DNA of 64,000 bases from Marimonas lutisalis (GTDB taxonomy: Bacteria > Pseudomonadota > Alphaproteobacteria > Rhodobacterales > Rhodobacteraceae): contig NZ_SKCI01000001.1 of assembly GCF_005434965.1 (NCBI RefSeq), forward strand, positions 505,370-569,369, read 5' to 3'. A model generated the notes under the pieces. The model was not told the DNA's origin, made no database searches, and was given only the letters and a program-made list of their open reading frames with translations. Shown piece after piece: positions 7,369-19,051 of this stretch. The position numbers were made by a program, and so were the translations under genes. Every line of letters starts with the position of its first letter. Within the stretch, counting starts at the first letter, position 1.

Positions 7369-8487
7369 ATGCCGGACCTGCTGAAAACGCCGCTGTTTGA
7401 TCTGCATGTCGAACTGGGGGCCAAGATGGTGCCCTTTGCCGGATACGAGATGCCGGTGCAGTATCCGCTGGGAGTGATGAAGGAGCATCTGCACACCCGC
7501 GCCCGGGCCGGATTGTTCGACGTGAGCCACATGGGCCAGGTGATCGTGCGCGGAGCGGATGACAATGGCGCCGGCGCATTCGAGGCGCTGGTGCCGCAGA
7601 GCATTAAGGGCCTGCCGGAAGGGCGGCAGCGATACGCGTTTTTCACCGATGAGAATGGCGGCATTCTGGATGACCTGATGGTCGCCAACCGGGGCGATCA
7701 CCTGTTTGTCGTGGTCAATGCCGCGTGCAAGGCCGATGACATCGCGCATATGAAGGCGCGTCTGCCCGGCTGCGAGGTGGAGGAGTTGACCGACCGGGCG
7801 CTGCTGGCGCTGCAGGGGCCGGAGGCCGCCACCGTGATGGCCGATATCGTGCCGGCGGTGTCGGATATGCGCTTCATGGACGTGATCATCGCCGACTCGG
7901 TTTTCGGCGAGCTGTGGGTTTCACGCTCGGGCTATACCGGTGAGGACGGGTTCGAGGTTTCGGTTGCAGCGGGGCAGGCGATGAACCTGGCGCATGTGCT
8001 GCTGGCCTATGACGAGGTCGAGCCGATCGGCCTGGGCGCGCGGGATTCGCTGCGCCTGGAGGGTGGGCTGTGCCTTTATGGCAATGACATCGACACCGGG
8101 ACGAGCCCTATCGAAGCGGCGCTGGAGTGGGCGATACAGAAGGTGCGGCGCCGCGGCGGCGAGCGCGAGGGTGGTTTTCCGGGCGCCGACCGTATCCTGG
8201 CGGAGCTGGAAAACGGCGCGGAGCGGCGGCGCGTAGGCTTGTCACCGGAGGGACGCGCGCCGATGCGGGCCGGAACCGAGCTATACGAAACGAACGAGGG
8301 TGGTACGCCGGTGGGCGCCGTCACCTCGGGCGGATTCGGGCCGAGCGTGGGCGCGCCGGTGGCGATGGGCTATGTGCCGGCGCGCTTGTCAGGAACCGGA
8401 ACACGTCTTTACGGTGAGGTGCGTGGCAAGCGCCTGCCCGTCACGGTGGCGCAGCTGCCATTCGTGGCCGCGAATTTCAAACGTTGA
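7369..8487 (+). CDS. gcvT: aminomethyltransferase (glycine cleavage T-protein)
   Basis: T-protein of the glycine cleavage system, 372 residues. It takes the aminomethyl group from the lipoyl arm of GcvH and passes it to tetrahydrofolate, releasing ammonia. It begins [20 protein letters not shown] and contains [15 protein letters not shown], the folate-binding [11 protein letters not shown] region and the [19 protein letters not shown] block typical of the family. An AAGGGAG sequence sits just before the ATG at 7369. First gene of the gcvT-gcvH-gcvP operon, with a glycine riboswitch in its leader. Confidence 0.95.
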   Translation: MPDLLKTPLFDLHVELGAKMVPFAGYEMPVQYPLGVMKEHLHTRARAGLFDVSHMGQVIVRGADDNGAGAFEALVPQSIKGLPEGRQRYAFFTDENGGILDDLMVANRGDHLFVVVNAACKADDIAHMKARLPGCEVEELTDRALLALQGPEAATVMADIVPAVSDMRFMDVIIADSVFGELWVSRSGYTGEDGFEVSVAAGQAMNLAHVLLAYDEVEPIGLGARDSLRLEGGLCLYGNDIDTGTSPIEAALEWAIQKVRRRGGEREGGFPGADRILAELENGAERRRVGLSPEGRAPMRAGTELYETNEGGTPVGAVTSGGFGPSVGAPVAMGYVPARLSGTGTRLYGEVRGKRLPVTVAQLPFVAANFKR

Positions 8488-8506
8488 AACAGAGGGGATG
8501 AAACCC

Positions 8507-8866
8507 ATGAAATACACCGAAGAACACGAATGGCTGCGCGAAGAGGATGGCGTGATTGTCGTGGGCATCACCGAGCACGCCAGCGAGCAGCTGGGCGACG
8601 TGGTGTTCGTCGAACTGCCCGAAGTCGGCGCCGAAGTGACCAAGGATGACGAAATTTGCGTGATCGAAAGCGTCAAGGCGGCGAGCGACATTCTGGCCCC
8701 CCTCGATGGCGAGATCGTCGAAGTGAACGAAGCCATCGTCGAGGACCCCGGCAAGGTGAACGAGGATCCGCTGGGCGATGCGTGGTTCTTCAAGATCAAG
8801 CCGTCGGACCTGTCGCCGATGGACGATTACATGGACGAAGCCGCCTACAAGGATTTCATCGGCTGA
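8507..8866 (+). CDS. gcvH: glycine cleavage system H protein
   Basis: A 119-residue lipoyl carrier protein that shuttles the aminomethyl intermediate between GcvP, GcvT and the lipoamide dehydrogenase. The lipoylation site is Lys57 in [10 protein letters not shown] chose the ATG at 8507 ([10 protein letters not shown]) because AGAGGGG at 8491-8497 has proper spacing to it, whereas the ATG at 8498 abuts that sequence. It starts 19 bases after gcvT and is followed by a terminator-like hairpin before gcvP. Confidence 0.95.
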   Translation: MKYTEEHEWLREEDGVIVVGITEHASEQLGDVVFVELPEVGAEVTKDDEICVIESVKAASDILAPLDGEIVEVNEAIVEDPGKVNEDPLGDAWFFKIKPSDLSPMDDYMDEAAYKDFIG

Positions 8867-8873
8867 GTATGGG

Positions 8874-8902
8874 CCCGCCGGAGGTTTTCGGCGGGCATTT
8901 TT
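8874..8902 (+). terminator. intrinsic terminator or attenuator between gcvH and gcvP
   Basis: CCCGCCG (8874-8880) pairs with CGGCGGG (8889-8895) and is followed by CATTTTT. It sits 7 bases after the gcvH stop. As gcvP follows only 50 bases later it probably lets part of the transcripts end here, giving more H-protein than P-protein. Confidence 0.7.
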
Positions 8903-8921
8903 GGGCAAGATGCAGCAGGGG
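8896..8921 (+). repeat. copy of the 3'-end element (TATTT-GATGAAGCAGGGG family), degenerate
   Basis: CATTTTT followed by GGGCAAGATGCAGCAGGGG resembles the better-preserved copies at 57061-57108 and 11831-11878 (GGTCAGATGAAGCAGGGG). It follows gcvH in the same orientation, directly after the hairpin. Confidence 0.5.
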
Positions 8922-8951
8922 TGCGGATGATCCGGCCCCGGGGGAATTGAA

Positions 8952-11783
<2,832 letters not shown>

Positions 11784-11830
11784 TCTGGCGCCGCGTCCGG
11801 GCCTGTCGCGGAAAAGATGACGCCGGTAAC

Positions 11831-11878
11831 GATCCCCTGCTTCATCTGACGGCAAATACCTCGGGGGTCCGGGGGCTG
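11831..11878 (-). repeat. copy of the 3'-end element, well conserved
   Basis: Read on the minus strand this 48-base stretch matches the copy at 57061-57108 at about 43 positions, including ACCCCCGAGGTATTT and GTCAGATGAAGCAGGGGATC. It lies 16 bases beyond the stop of the minus-strand inositol-phosphatase gene, in that gene's orientation, and is preceded by a perfect 14-base palindrome (11881-11894). Confidence 0.75.
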
Positions 11879-11894
11879 GCCGCCGGTTCCGGCG

Positions 11895-12761
11895 CTACGG
11901 CGCAAGCGCCGGTGCGATCTTGTCGCGCAGCCGGGTCCAGCTATCCTCGGACGCGGCGCAGAGCAGATGGCCTTCGGTCACCGTGATGTCGTAGTCGCGC
12001 CCGTCGAGGAAGCGGGCGACGCCGCCTGCGCGCCGGCAGATCATCGCGCCGGCGGCATGGTCCCATGGGTTGAGCGTGCCGGACAGCACGAAATCCACCG
12101 CCCCTTGCGCCAGGAGCCGGTATTCGTGGCACGAGCAGCGCAGGGCGCCGATACGGGCGAAGTCGGGAATCAGCGGGGCCAGTGCCGCTTGCTGGTCCTT
12201 GGGCAGCAGCGACAGATGCACGATGCCCGAAAGATCACCCAGCGGTCCGCCTGCCGATGTCGAGAGCCTGCGCGGGGCCTGGGCCACTTCCGATTGCAGG
12301 GCCGGCCCGTCCTCGGTCGCGGTGATCCAGTCATCGGTGATCGGATCGTAAAGCATACCGAAGATCGGGTGGCCGAAGCGGGTGACCGACAGGATCACGC
12401 CGAAGAGCGGCAGGCCATGGGCGAAATTCCAAGTGCCGTCCACGGGATCGATGATGATGGCAAGTTCGGCCTCGGCGGCGCGTTTGCGCAGCGATGCGTC
12501 TCGCGAGGCGGCCTCTTCGCCGAGGATGGCGGCGTTGGGAAAGAGCTGCCGCAGTCCGCGTTCGATCATCGCCTCGGCGGCATGATCGGCATCGGTCACC
12601 AGGTCTGCCGGGCCGGTTTTTTGCGAAATCTGGCCTTCGGTCAGGTTGCGAAAGCGCGGCAGGATCTCGGTTTTCGCGGCGCGACGCACCAGGTTGATGA
12701 TGGTGGAAATCTGCGCCTCGGTCAGGCGCGTGATGGGTTGGGGCAGGGTTTCGGCGGTCAT
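11895..12761 (-). CDS. inositol monophosphatase family phosphatase
   Basis: A 288-residue Mg-dependent sugar-phosphate phosphatase. All three family motifs are present: GEE at 81-83, DPVDGTWNF at 105-113 and WDHAAGAMI near the C-terminus, which together bind two or three magnesium ions. Family members hydrolyse inositol phosphate, histidinol phosphate or 3'-phosphoadenosine 5'-phosphate; the sequence alone does not settle which. The start at 12761 (MTAETLPQ) has only a weak ribosome binding site, but a longer frame has atypical Pro/Arg-rich sequence. Probably cotranscribed with the permease gene, which ends 80 bases upstream. Confidence 0.88.
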   Translation of the reverse strand: MTAETLPQPITRLTEAQISTIINLVRRAAKTEILPRFRNLTEGQISQKTGPADLVTDADHAAEAMIERGLRQLFPNAAILGEEAASRDASLRKRAAEAELAIIIDPVDGTWNFAHGLPLFGVILSVTRFGHPIFGMLYDPITDDWITATEDGPALQSEVAQAPRRLSTSAGGPLGDLSGIVHLSLLPKDQQAALAPLIPDFARIGALRCSCHEYRLLAQGAVDFVLSGTLNPWDHAAGAMICRRAGGVARFLDGRDYDITVTEGHLLCAASEDSWTRLRDKIAPALAP

Positions 12762-12840
12762 GGGGTCATGCAACTGGGAACTGTCGGCATAGGGATCGCA
12801 TCTGGGTGCGGGCTGTGCAAGCAAGAAGGGGGCGGGCCGG

Positions 12841-15354
12841 CTATTCGCGGGCCCGCAGCACCTTGGCCGGGCGCAGGACGAGGGCCCGCGCGGCAAAGCC
12901 CGCGCTGGCGGCAAGCGTGGCAAGGATGCCGCCCAGAACGATTGCCATGGCCGACGGCCAGATCACCTGGAACCCTGTTTCGAACACGAAATGGCTGACT
13001 GCCCAGCCGCCGGCGATGCCAGCGGCCATCGCGACGACGCCCGCCGTCAGGCCCAGAAGGCCCGCGCGGAGCAGGAAGCTCGTCAGGATGCGCGCCCGGC
13101 TGGCGCCCAGCGTCTTGAGCACCGCGGCCTCATGCGCACGGGCCGGCGTGCCGGCCGCCGCGGCGCCGATCAGCACCAGGAAACCGGTGAGCAGCGTGGC
13201 CGCCGCGCCCCAGGATGTTGCGGCAGCGATGGAGCCCAGAACCTCGGCCACGCGGTCGATGGCATCCTTCACGCGGATCGCGGTTATGTTCGGATAGGCG
13301 GTCGACAGATCGCGCAGGATGGCGGCCTCGGCCTGCGGGTCGGCATAGACGGTGGCAATGAAACTGTGCGGGGCGGCGGCGATGGCAGCGGGGTTCATCG
13401 ACATGATGAACCCCATGCCCGCGGTGGAGAAATCGACCTCGCGGAACGAGGCGATGCGCGCGGTGATATCGCGGCCGAGGATATTGATGGTGAGCGTGTC
13501 ACCAAGAGCGAGGCCCATTTCGGCGGCTTCCTCGGCGGCGAAGCTGACAAGCGGCGAACCGGCGTAATCGGCCGGCCACCACTCGCCCGTCGTCACGGTT
13601 GTGGTTTCGGGTTTGTCGGCGGCATAGGTGATGCCGCGGTCACCGTTCAGCACCCAGTGATCCCCCGCGACCTCCTTGGCCGGGCGGTCATTGATGTGGG
13701 TGATGACGCCGCGCAACATCGGCGCGCTTTCGATGCGACTGACCTGTGCGTCGCTTTCCAGGCGATCAAGGAAGCCCGGCATCTGGTCCTTCTGGATGTC
13801 GACGAAGAAGAAGGATGGCGCGCGGGTGGGCAGATCGCGCTGGATCGCGCCGCGCAGGTTACCGTCGATCTGGCCGACGGCAGCCAGAACCGAGAGCCCG
13901 AGGCCCAACGACAGAACCACCGGCCGCGCGTCCGAACGCGGACCGCCGATGGCTGCCAATGCCCAGCGCAGCGCCGGACGGCCATGGGCGCGTACATGGG
14001 CGCGGCGTGCCAGGAATTGCGCCACCAGCGCGGCGATTGCCAGGAAGAAGAGCGCAGCGATCAGCCCGCCCGCCGTCCAGAGTGTCAGCCGGAACGAGCC
14101 CGAGAAGAGCCCGGCGGCGGCAACAAGCCCCAGGAGCAGCGCCGCCGTGGCCAGGGCATAACGTGCCCGGGGCAGGGAAGGTGTGCCGCCGAGCGCATCG
14201 CGAAAGAGCGTTGCCGCGCGGATCGTTTCGGTGCGTGCGAGCGGCCAGAGGGTGAAAAGCGCGGCGGTCAGCAGGCCATAGGCAGCGGCCTCGGCCAGGG
14301 GCCGGGGATATAGCGCGAAGAGCGCGGGCACGGGCAAAAGCGCGGTGAGCAGGGGTGCAAGCAGAAGCGGGACCAGTCCGCCGAGCGCCAGGCCGATGGC
14401 GATACCCAGGGCCGAGAGAGCGGTGATCTGCAAAGCATAAGCGGCAAAGATCGTGGCATTGGTGGCACCCAGCGTGCGCAGGGTGGCGATGGTTTCGGTC
14501 TTGCCGGCGAGATAGGCGCGCACCGCCGCCGAGACGCCGACGCCCCCCACCGCGAGACCGGAGAGGCCCACGAGGATCAGGAACGCCGAGAGCCGTTCGA
14601 CAAATCGCGCCACCCCCGGCGCGCCGTTGCGGGCATCGCGCCAGCGCAGGCCGGATTGATCGAGTGCCGCGCGCGCGGCCTGCTCGGTGGCGGGCAGATC
14701 GCTGCCTTCGGGCAGGTCGAGCCGGTATTTCGTGGAAAAGAGCGTACCGGGTTGCAGAAGCCCCGACCGGGCCAGATTCGATGTCCGCACCAACGTGCGC
14801 GGGCCGAGGCCGAACCCGCCGGTGGCATTGTCAGGCTCGCGCGTGAGCGCGGCGTTGAGGCGGAAGTTTTGTTCGCCGAGTTTGAACGTATCGCCAATTT
14901 CCAGTCCCAGCCGCGCGATCAGCACCGGGTCCATCACGGCGCCGGGCAGGTCGCTGCCGGAAAGTGCCCGTGCAAGAGGTTGGGGCGGGTCGAGCTGAAC
15001 CTGACCCATAAGCGGGTAAGCCGCATCGACGGCCTTGACCTGGGTCAGGGCCCGGGTCTCGTCCGTGGTGGCCATCGAGCGGAAATCGACGATTTCCGAG
15101 ACGGCATCGGCCCGGTCCTGCATCCAGCTGCGTTCCTCGCCGGTTGCGAAGCGATATGTCAGCTCGATCTCGGCGTCGCCACCAAGCAGGGCCGCGCCTT
15201 CCTGCGCCAAACCGGCCTCGATGGCGGCTCGGACCGAGCCGATGCCCGCGATAGCGGCCACGCCGAGGGCAAGGCAGGCAAGGAAGATGGAAAAGCCGCG
15301 CAGGCCCCCTCGCAATTCGCGCCGGGCGATCCGGGCGGCCATGGCAAGGCTCAT
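12841..15354 (-). CDS. ybbP: ABC transporter permease, YbbP/FtsX type
   Basis: An 837-residue membrane protein of the MacB/FtsX permease superfamily with the YbbP layout: a first transmembrane helix at about 20-40, a large periplasmic domain, a central group of helices (about residues 255-480), a second periplasmic domain and a final helix group. Such permeases do not transport through a channel but move lipids or lipoproteins by mechanotransmission. Its start overlaps the stop of the ATPase gene by ATGA, so the two are translationally coupled. Together with the divergent tesA this reproduces the tesA/ybbA-ybbP arrangement known from E. coli. Confidence 0.88.
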   Translation of the reverse strand: MSLAMAARIARRELRGGLRGFSIFLACLALGVAAIAGIGSVRAAIEAGLAQEGAALLGGDAEIELTYRFATGEERSWMQDRADAVSEIVDFRSMATTDETRALTQVKAVDAAYPLMGQVQLDPPQPLARALSGSDLPGAVMDPVLIARLGLEIGDTFKLGEQNFRLNAALTREPDNATGGFGLGPRTLVRTSNLARSGLLQPGTLFSTKYRLDLPEGSDLPATEQAARAALDQSGLRWRDARNGAPGVARFVERLSAFLILVGLSGLAVGGVGVSAAVRAYLAGKTETIATLRTLGATNATIFAAYALQITALSALGIAIGLALGGLVPLLLAPLLTALLPVPALFALYPRPLAEAAAYGLLTAALFTLWPLARTETIRAATLFRDALGGTPSLPRARYALATAALLLGLVAAAGLFSGSFRLTLWTAGGLIAALFFLAIAALVAQFLARRAHVRAHGRPALRWALAAIGGPRSDARPVVLSLGLGLSVLAAVGQIDGNLRGAIQRDLPTRAPSFFFVDIQKDQMPGFLDRLESDAQVSRIESAPMLRGVITHINDRPAKEVAGDHWVLNGDRGITYAADKPETTTVTTGEWWPADYAGSPLVSFAAEEAAEMGLALGDTLTINILGRDITARIASFREVDFSTAGMGFIMSMNPAAIAAAPHSFIATVYADPQAEAAILRDLSTAYPNITAIRVKDAIDRVAEVLGSIAAATSWGAAATLLTGFLVLIGAAAAGTPARAHEAAVLKTLGASRARILTSFLLRAGLLGLTAGVVAMAAGIAGGWAVSHFVFETGFQVIWPSAMAIVLGGILATLAASAGFAARALVLRPAKVLRARE

Positions 15355-16040
15355 TGCGCGGCCTCGGCATGTGCGACGAGCCGACCATCGCGCAGGTGCA
15401 AAATGCGGTCGCAGCGCGCGGCCAGCGCTTCATCATGGGTGACGAGCACCAGCGTGGCGCCGTGTTTCGCGCTGAGATCGAAGAGCAGGTCGATGATCTG
15501 TGTCCCGGTGGAGCTGTCGAGATTGCCGGTGGGTTCGTCCGCCAACAGGATGTCCGGCCGTGGTGCTGCGGCACGGGCAAGGGCCACGCGTTGCTGCTCG
15601 CCACCCGAAAGCTGGCTGGGATAGTGATTGGCGCGATGGGCAAGGCCGACGGATTCAAGTTCGGACAGGGCACGGGAAAAGGCATCGGCGTGCCCGGCCA
15701 GTTCCAGCGGGGTGGCCACGTTTTCCAGCGCTGTCATCGTCGGGATCAGGTGGAAAGACTGAAAGACGACACCCATGTGATCGCGCCGGAGCCGGGCTAG
15801 CGCGTCTTCGGACATCGCGGTCAGGTCATGGCCCAGGGCGGTGATCTGTCCGGACGTCGCGCGTTCCAACCCGCCCATGAGCATCAGAAGGGAGGATTTG
15901 CCCGAACCCGACGGGCCAACCATTGCAAGCGTTTCGCCGCGGTTTACATCCAGGGTGATGCCATGGAGAATTCCGATGCGGCCCGCGTTTCCATCAAGCG
16001 AAAGCGAGGCGTCGGTCAGCGAAAGTGCAGGAGATGTCAT
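15351..16040 (-). CDS. ybbA: ABC transporter ATP-binding protein, YbbA/LolD family
   Basis: A 229-residue nucleotide-binding subunit with Walker A GPSGSGKSS (42-50), signature LSGGEQQ (144-150) and Walker B ILLADEP (164-170). It should drive the adjacent YbbP-type permease. The start codon at 16040 lies within the palindrome CATG that also holds the tesA start, so there is no intergenic space and each promoter must lie inside the other gene or further upstream. I see no good ribosome binding site for this ATG. Confidence 0.9.
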   Translation of the reverse strand: MTSPALSLTDASLSLDGNAGRIGILHGITLDVNRGETLAMVGPSGSGKSSLLMLMGGLERATSGQITALGHDLTAMSEDALARLRRDHMGVVFQSFHLIPTMTALENVATPLELAGHADAFSRALSELESVGLAHRANHYPSQLSGGEQQRVALARAAAPRPDILLADEPTGNLDSSTGTQIIDLLFDLSAKHGATLVLVTHDEALAARCDRILHLRDGRLVAHAEAAQ

Positions 16041-16731
16041 GCGGGTAAATCTTTGTCTCGGGGCCTTGTTTCCATATGGGGTGGTGCGCGCTGTGGGCAA
16101 GGCGCTGGCGGCAGGGATTTTCGCGCTGGTGCTGGCGGGGCAGGCCGCAGCGGAAAAGGTGCACCTGATCGCTTTCGGCGACAGCCTGACGGCGGGATGG
16201 GGCCTTCTGGACCACGAAGGCTTCGTGCCGCAACTGCGCCAATGGCTTGAGGCGCAGGGCGAAGATGTGCGCATCGTGCTGGCCGGCGTGTCTGGCGATA
16301 CCACCGCTGGCGGGCTGGCGCGGATGGACTGGACGCTGACGGATGAATTGCAGGGCATCATTTTGCAGCTGGGTGGCAACGATGCATTGCGTGGAGTTGA
16401 TCCGGCAGTGACGCGCGAAAACCTGGACCGGATGATGCGGATTGCCAGCGACAGGGGGCTGGAAATTCTGCTGGTGGGAATCGCGGCGCCAGGCAATTAC
16501 GGGGCCGACTACCAAACGTCGTTCGCGGCGACCTACCCCGAGCTCGCCAAGGCGCATGACGCGCTGGTCTACCCCGATTTCTTTGCCGCGCTCGGCGACA
16601 CGCCGGCCGGGGCGTTGCCCTACATGCAGGAGGACGGCATTCACCCGAATGCCGAGGGGGTACAGCGGATTGTCGGGGATATCGGACCCGAGGTGCAGGC
16701 GTTGATCGCGCGTATCCGGGCGGGCGACTAG
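16039..16731 (+). CDS. tesA: arylesterase / lysophospholipase, GDSL family (TesA)
   Basis: A 230-residue SGNH hydrolase with a signal peptide ending near residue 38 (GQAAA), so it works in the periplasm on acyl esters or thioesters. Block I FGDSLTAGWG supplies the nucleophile Ser49, block III GGND is at 112-115, and the Asp199/His202 pair lies in DGIHPN. GGAGAT precedes the ATG at 16039 closely. The gene diverges from ybbA-ybbP; in E. coli TesA is functionally tied to that transporter, and the same is inferred here. Confidence 0.9.
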   Translation: MRVNLCLGALFPYGVVRAVGKALAAGIFALVLAGQAAAEKVHLIAFGDSLTAGWGLLDHEGFVPQLRQWLEAQGEDVRIVLAGVSGDTTAGGLARMDWTLTDELQGIILQLGGNDALRGVDPAVTRENLDRMMRIASDRGLEILLVGIAAPGNYGADYQTSFAATYPELAKAHDALVYPDFFAALGDTPAGALPYMQEDGIHPNAEGVQRIVGDIGPEVQALIARIRAGD

Positions 16732-16740
16732 GGCCCACGC

Positions 16741-16765
16741 AAAACGGGCGCCCGATGGGCGCCCG
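16741..16765 (-). terminator. terminator between cspA and tesA
   Basis: A 9-bp perfect stem CGGGCGCCC (16745-16753, 16757-16765) with loop GAT is followed on the minus strand by TTTT. It fits the 3' end of cspA (stop at 16801) and may also stop tesA transcripts from the other side. Confidence 0.6.
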
Positions 16766-16800
16766 CTGCAATCGCTGGCTTGCGGAAAACCCGCCGGCGA

Positions 16801-17007
16801 TCAGGCCAGCGCGATGTTCACCGCAGCTTCGCGGCCGTCACGGCCGGCTTCGACGTCGAAGGTGACCTTCTGATCGTCTGCCAGACCGGTGAGGCCCGAA
16901 CGCTCAACGGCCGAGATGTGTACGAACACATCCTTGCCGCCCGATTCCGGTGCGATGAAGCCGTAGCCTTTGGTGGTGTTGAACCATTTGACGGTGCCAT
17001 TTGCCAT
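16801..17007 (-). CDS. cspA: cold-shock protein, CspA family
   Basis: A single cold-shock domain of 68 residues that binds single-stranded RNA and DNA and melts secondary structure. It begins MANGTVKWFN and has RNP1 KGYGFI and RNP2 VFVHI. AGGAGAAACG precedes the ATG. The 200 bases upstream are gene-free and would hold the promoter and a long 5' leader, as is common for cold-shock genes; I see no defined motif there. Confidence 0.94.
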   Translation of the reverse strand: MANGTVKWFNTTKGYGFIAPESGGKDVFVHISAVERSGLTGLADDQKVTFDVEAGRDGREAAVNIALA

Positions 17008-17215
17008 CGTCGTTTCTCCTTTTTGTCTGCCCGCGGAATTGCGGCAGGTCGGCGTAGTCAGTGCAAGATCGAGTGACTGAGCCGATAAAGGAGCAGTGGT
17101 CGATAGTGGTAACGTCGCAAAAGCGCATATGGGGGTTGTGCACTGACATAGCAAGAAAAACTTTTTCGACGGGTGGTTAACGGCATATCCATGCCGCTCG
17201 GGGACAGGAAAGCCT

Positions 17216-18760
17216 TCAGCCGTTGCTGTGCACCTCGGGTTCCGCCTCGAGGGCGGCGGCGAGCGATTGAAACCGGGACTCGGCGACCTCGCCGAAAAGG
17301 GGTGTGGCCTCTTGCGAGAGGGTCAGTTCGAGGACCTTTTTCTTGGGGTAGAGCTTCATCTGTCCCAGCTTCGCATCCTTTTTGAGCCAGAGCATGGCGC
17401 CGAAGCGCATGGCCTTGCCGACGACTTCTGCTGCTTTCTGGTCGGCTTCGGGCAGCAGCTCATAGAAAGGCTCGAAGCGCGCGCCGCTGCGCGAGTTCGA
17501 GTAGCGGTGCAACAGGGCAAGTCCGAGGAAGATGCGTTCGGAATGGCGCAGGCCACCCATGTTGGCGCGGGTGGCATAGTCGAAACAGACCTCGCCGCGG
17601 TAGTCGGGGTGGGCGCGCCATGTCACGTCGTGCAGGAGGCAGGCGGCCTTGATCAGGCGGAGGCGGTCGCGGGTGGCTTTCTTGAACAGCGGTTCGATGA
17701 ATTTGTAGAGCACGCGGCCGAATCCGGGCAGGCGCGCGTCTTTCGATTCGGCGAAATAGCAGGCCTCGATCAGCGGGTCGCGATCGCGCAGTTTCTTAGG
17801 CATTTGTTCATACAGCATGCCTTCGCGGATGCCGTAGGAGCTGATCGCGATGTCGCGGGGGCCGAAGGTCTTGACCACTTCCTTGAGCACTTCGGCGGCG
17901 ATCGGCACTAGGGCCATGCGGGACGAGGAAATACCGCAGCGCGCGCGCAGTTCCTCGGGATCGTTCTCGGCGATGAACCGGGCGGTGGCGGTGACGGCCT
18001 TGCGGCTCATCCTATATTCGTGAAGCACGCGCAGGGGGTAGCCACGGCGCTCCATATCGACCCTGGCGATGGCCCGCCAGGACCCGCCGACGAGAAAGAG
18101 GCGGTTGTGCTGTTCGCCCATTTTTTCATGCAAATCGCTGAGAACATTGCGGATATGTTCCTTGCGCGCTTTCTTGCCGCCCTTGATACCGCGCAGACGC
18201 AGGGGGCCGAGCTGAGAACTGACGCGACGCCCGACCTGACCGTCATTGATCTCGGCCAGTTCCATCGAGGCACCGCCGATATCGCAGACGAGCCCGTAAG
18301 AGCCGGGCCAGCCCAGAAGCACGCCCTGGGCCGAGAGGCGCGCCTCTTCGAGCCCGTCGATCACGTGCAGCTTCAATCCGGTCTCGGATTCCACCAAGTC
18401 CCTGAATTCCGGACCATCTTCGGCATCGCGTACGGCGGCGGTGGCGACGGCGGTCAGCGGGCCAGTACCCATGCCTTCGGCCAGGCGTTGAAAGCGCCGA
18501 ATCGCCGACAGCGCGCGAACGCGGCCCTGGGGATTGAGGCGGCCGGTTTCGGCGAGGCCATCACCGAGCGCACACATAATCTTTTCGTTATAGAAATAGG
18601 CCGGCGAGCGCGCGGCGCCGTCGAAAACGACGAGGCGCACCGAGTTCGAGCCGACATCGACCACACCGACGCGCGACAGGGCGCGGGCCTCGGGATCGGC
18701 GAAGAGCGGGCGGCCAAAAGGCCCCCAATCGGTTGATGTTGCTGGGTTTTCCGCGTCCAT
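17216..18760 (-). CDS. ppx: exopolyphosphatase, Ppx/GppA family
   Basis: A 514-residue cytosolic enzyme of the ASKHA fold. Its first phosphate-binding loop is VVDVGSNSVRLVVFD (about 32-46) and a second glycine-rich loop CDIGGASMEL sits near 160. A C-terminal HD-like helical domain (with CLLHDVTWRAHPDY) completes the family architecture. It shortens polyphosphate or hydrolyses pppGpp. GGGGGA precedes the ATG at 18760. Its usual partner ppk lies 9 kb away on the same strand in a separate unit. Confidence 0.9.
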   Translation of the reverse strand: MDAENPATSTDWGPFGRPLFADPEARALSRVGVVDVGSNSVRLVVFDGAARSPAYFYNEKIMCALGDGLAETGRLNPQGRVRALSAIRRFQRLAEGMGTGPLTAVATAAVRDAEDGPEFRDLVESETGLKLHVIDGLEEARLSAQGVLLGWPGSYGLVCDIGGASMELAEINDGQVGRRVSSQLGPLRLRGIKGGKKARKEHIRNVLSDLHEKMGEQHNRLFLVGGSWRAIARVDMERRGYPLRVLHEYRMSRKAVTATARFIAENDPEELRARCGISSSRMALVPIAAEVLKEVVKTFGPRDIAISSYGIREGMLYEQMPKKLRDRDPLIEACYFAESKDARLPGFGRVLYKFIEPLFKKATRDRLRLIKAACLLHDVTWRAHPDYRGEVCFDYATRANMGGLRHSERIFLGLALLHRYSNSRSGARFEPFYELLPEADQKAAEVVGKAMRFGAMLWLKKDAKLGQMKLYPKKKVLELTLSQEATPLFGEVAESRFQSLAAALEAEPEVHSNG

Positions 18761-19030
18761 GCATTCCCCCGGGGCCGTTCCATACCTGTTATGGCAAGGG
18801 GGGCGGCAGCGGTCAACGCCAAGGACCGATTAAGGCCGTCTTGCCGCACCGTCCCGCCGGGTTAACGCCGCTGGCAGGCCGAAAAGAGGGGGGTGATTTG
18901 CGTGCACAGCGCGTGCACCGCCCGGCTGCCCCCGGATTTGACCGCGGGATTGCGGAATTTGGTTAACCGGGCGTGCGCTGCGCTTGATCCCGGGCGGCGC
19001 GCGCCCGTAAGCTCAAATCGAATTCGGGAG

Positions 19031-19044
19031 TTCTGATAGGAAAT
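19031..19044. promoter_or_regulatory. probable FdsR operator at fdsR (auto-regulatory)
   Basis: TTCTGATAGGAAAT, a slightly imperfect copy of the palindrome found before fdsG at 19947-19961. It covers the AGGAAA that serves as the ribosome binding site of the LysR gene (ATG at 19052), so binding here would be expected to repress the regulator itself. Confidence 0.6.
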
Positions 19045-19051
19045 TCCAATC

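Noticed and set aside
18902-18918. Two GTGCAC palindromes five bases apart in the 291-base space between ppx and fdsR
   Set aside because: It could be an operator, but each half is a common self-complementary hexamer, no second copy is seen in the window, and the place is not tied to a promoter. The rest of this gap shows GC-rich inverted repeats but no gene.
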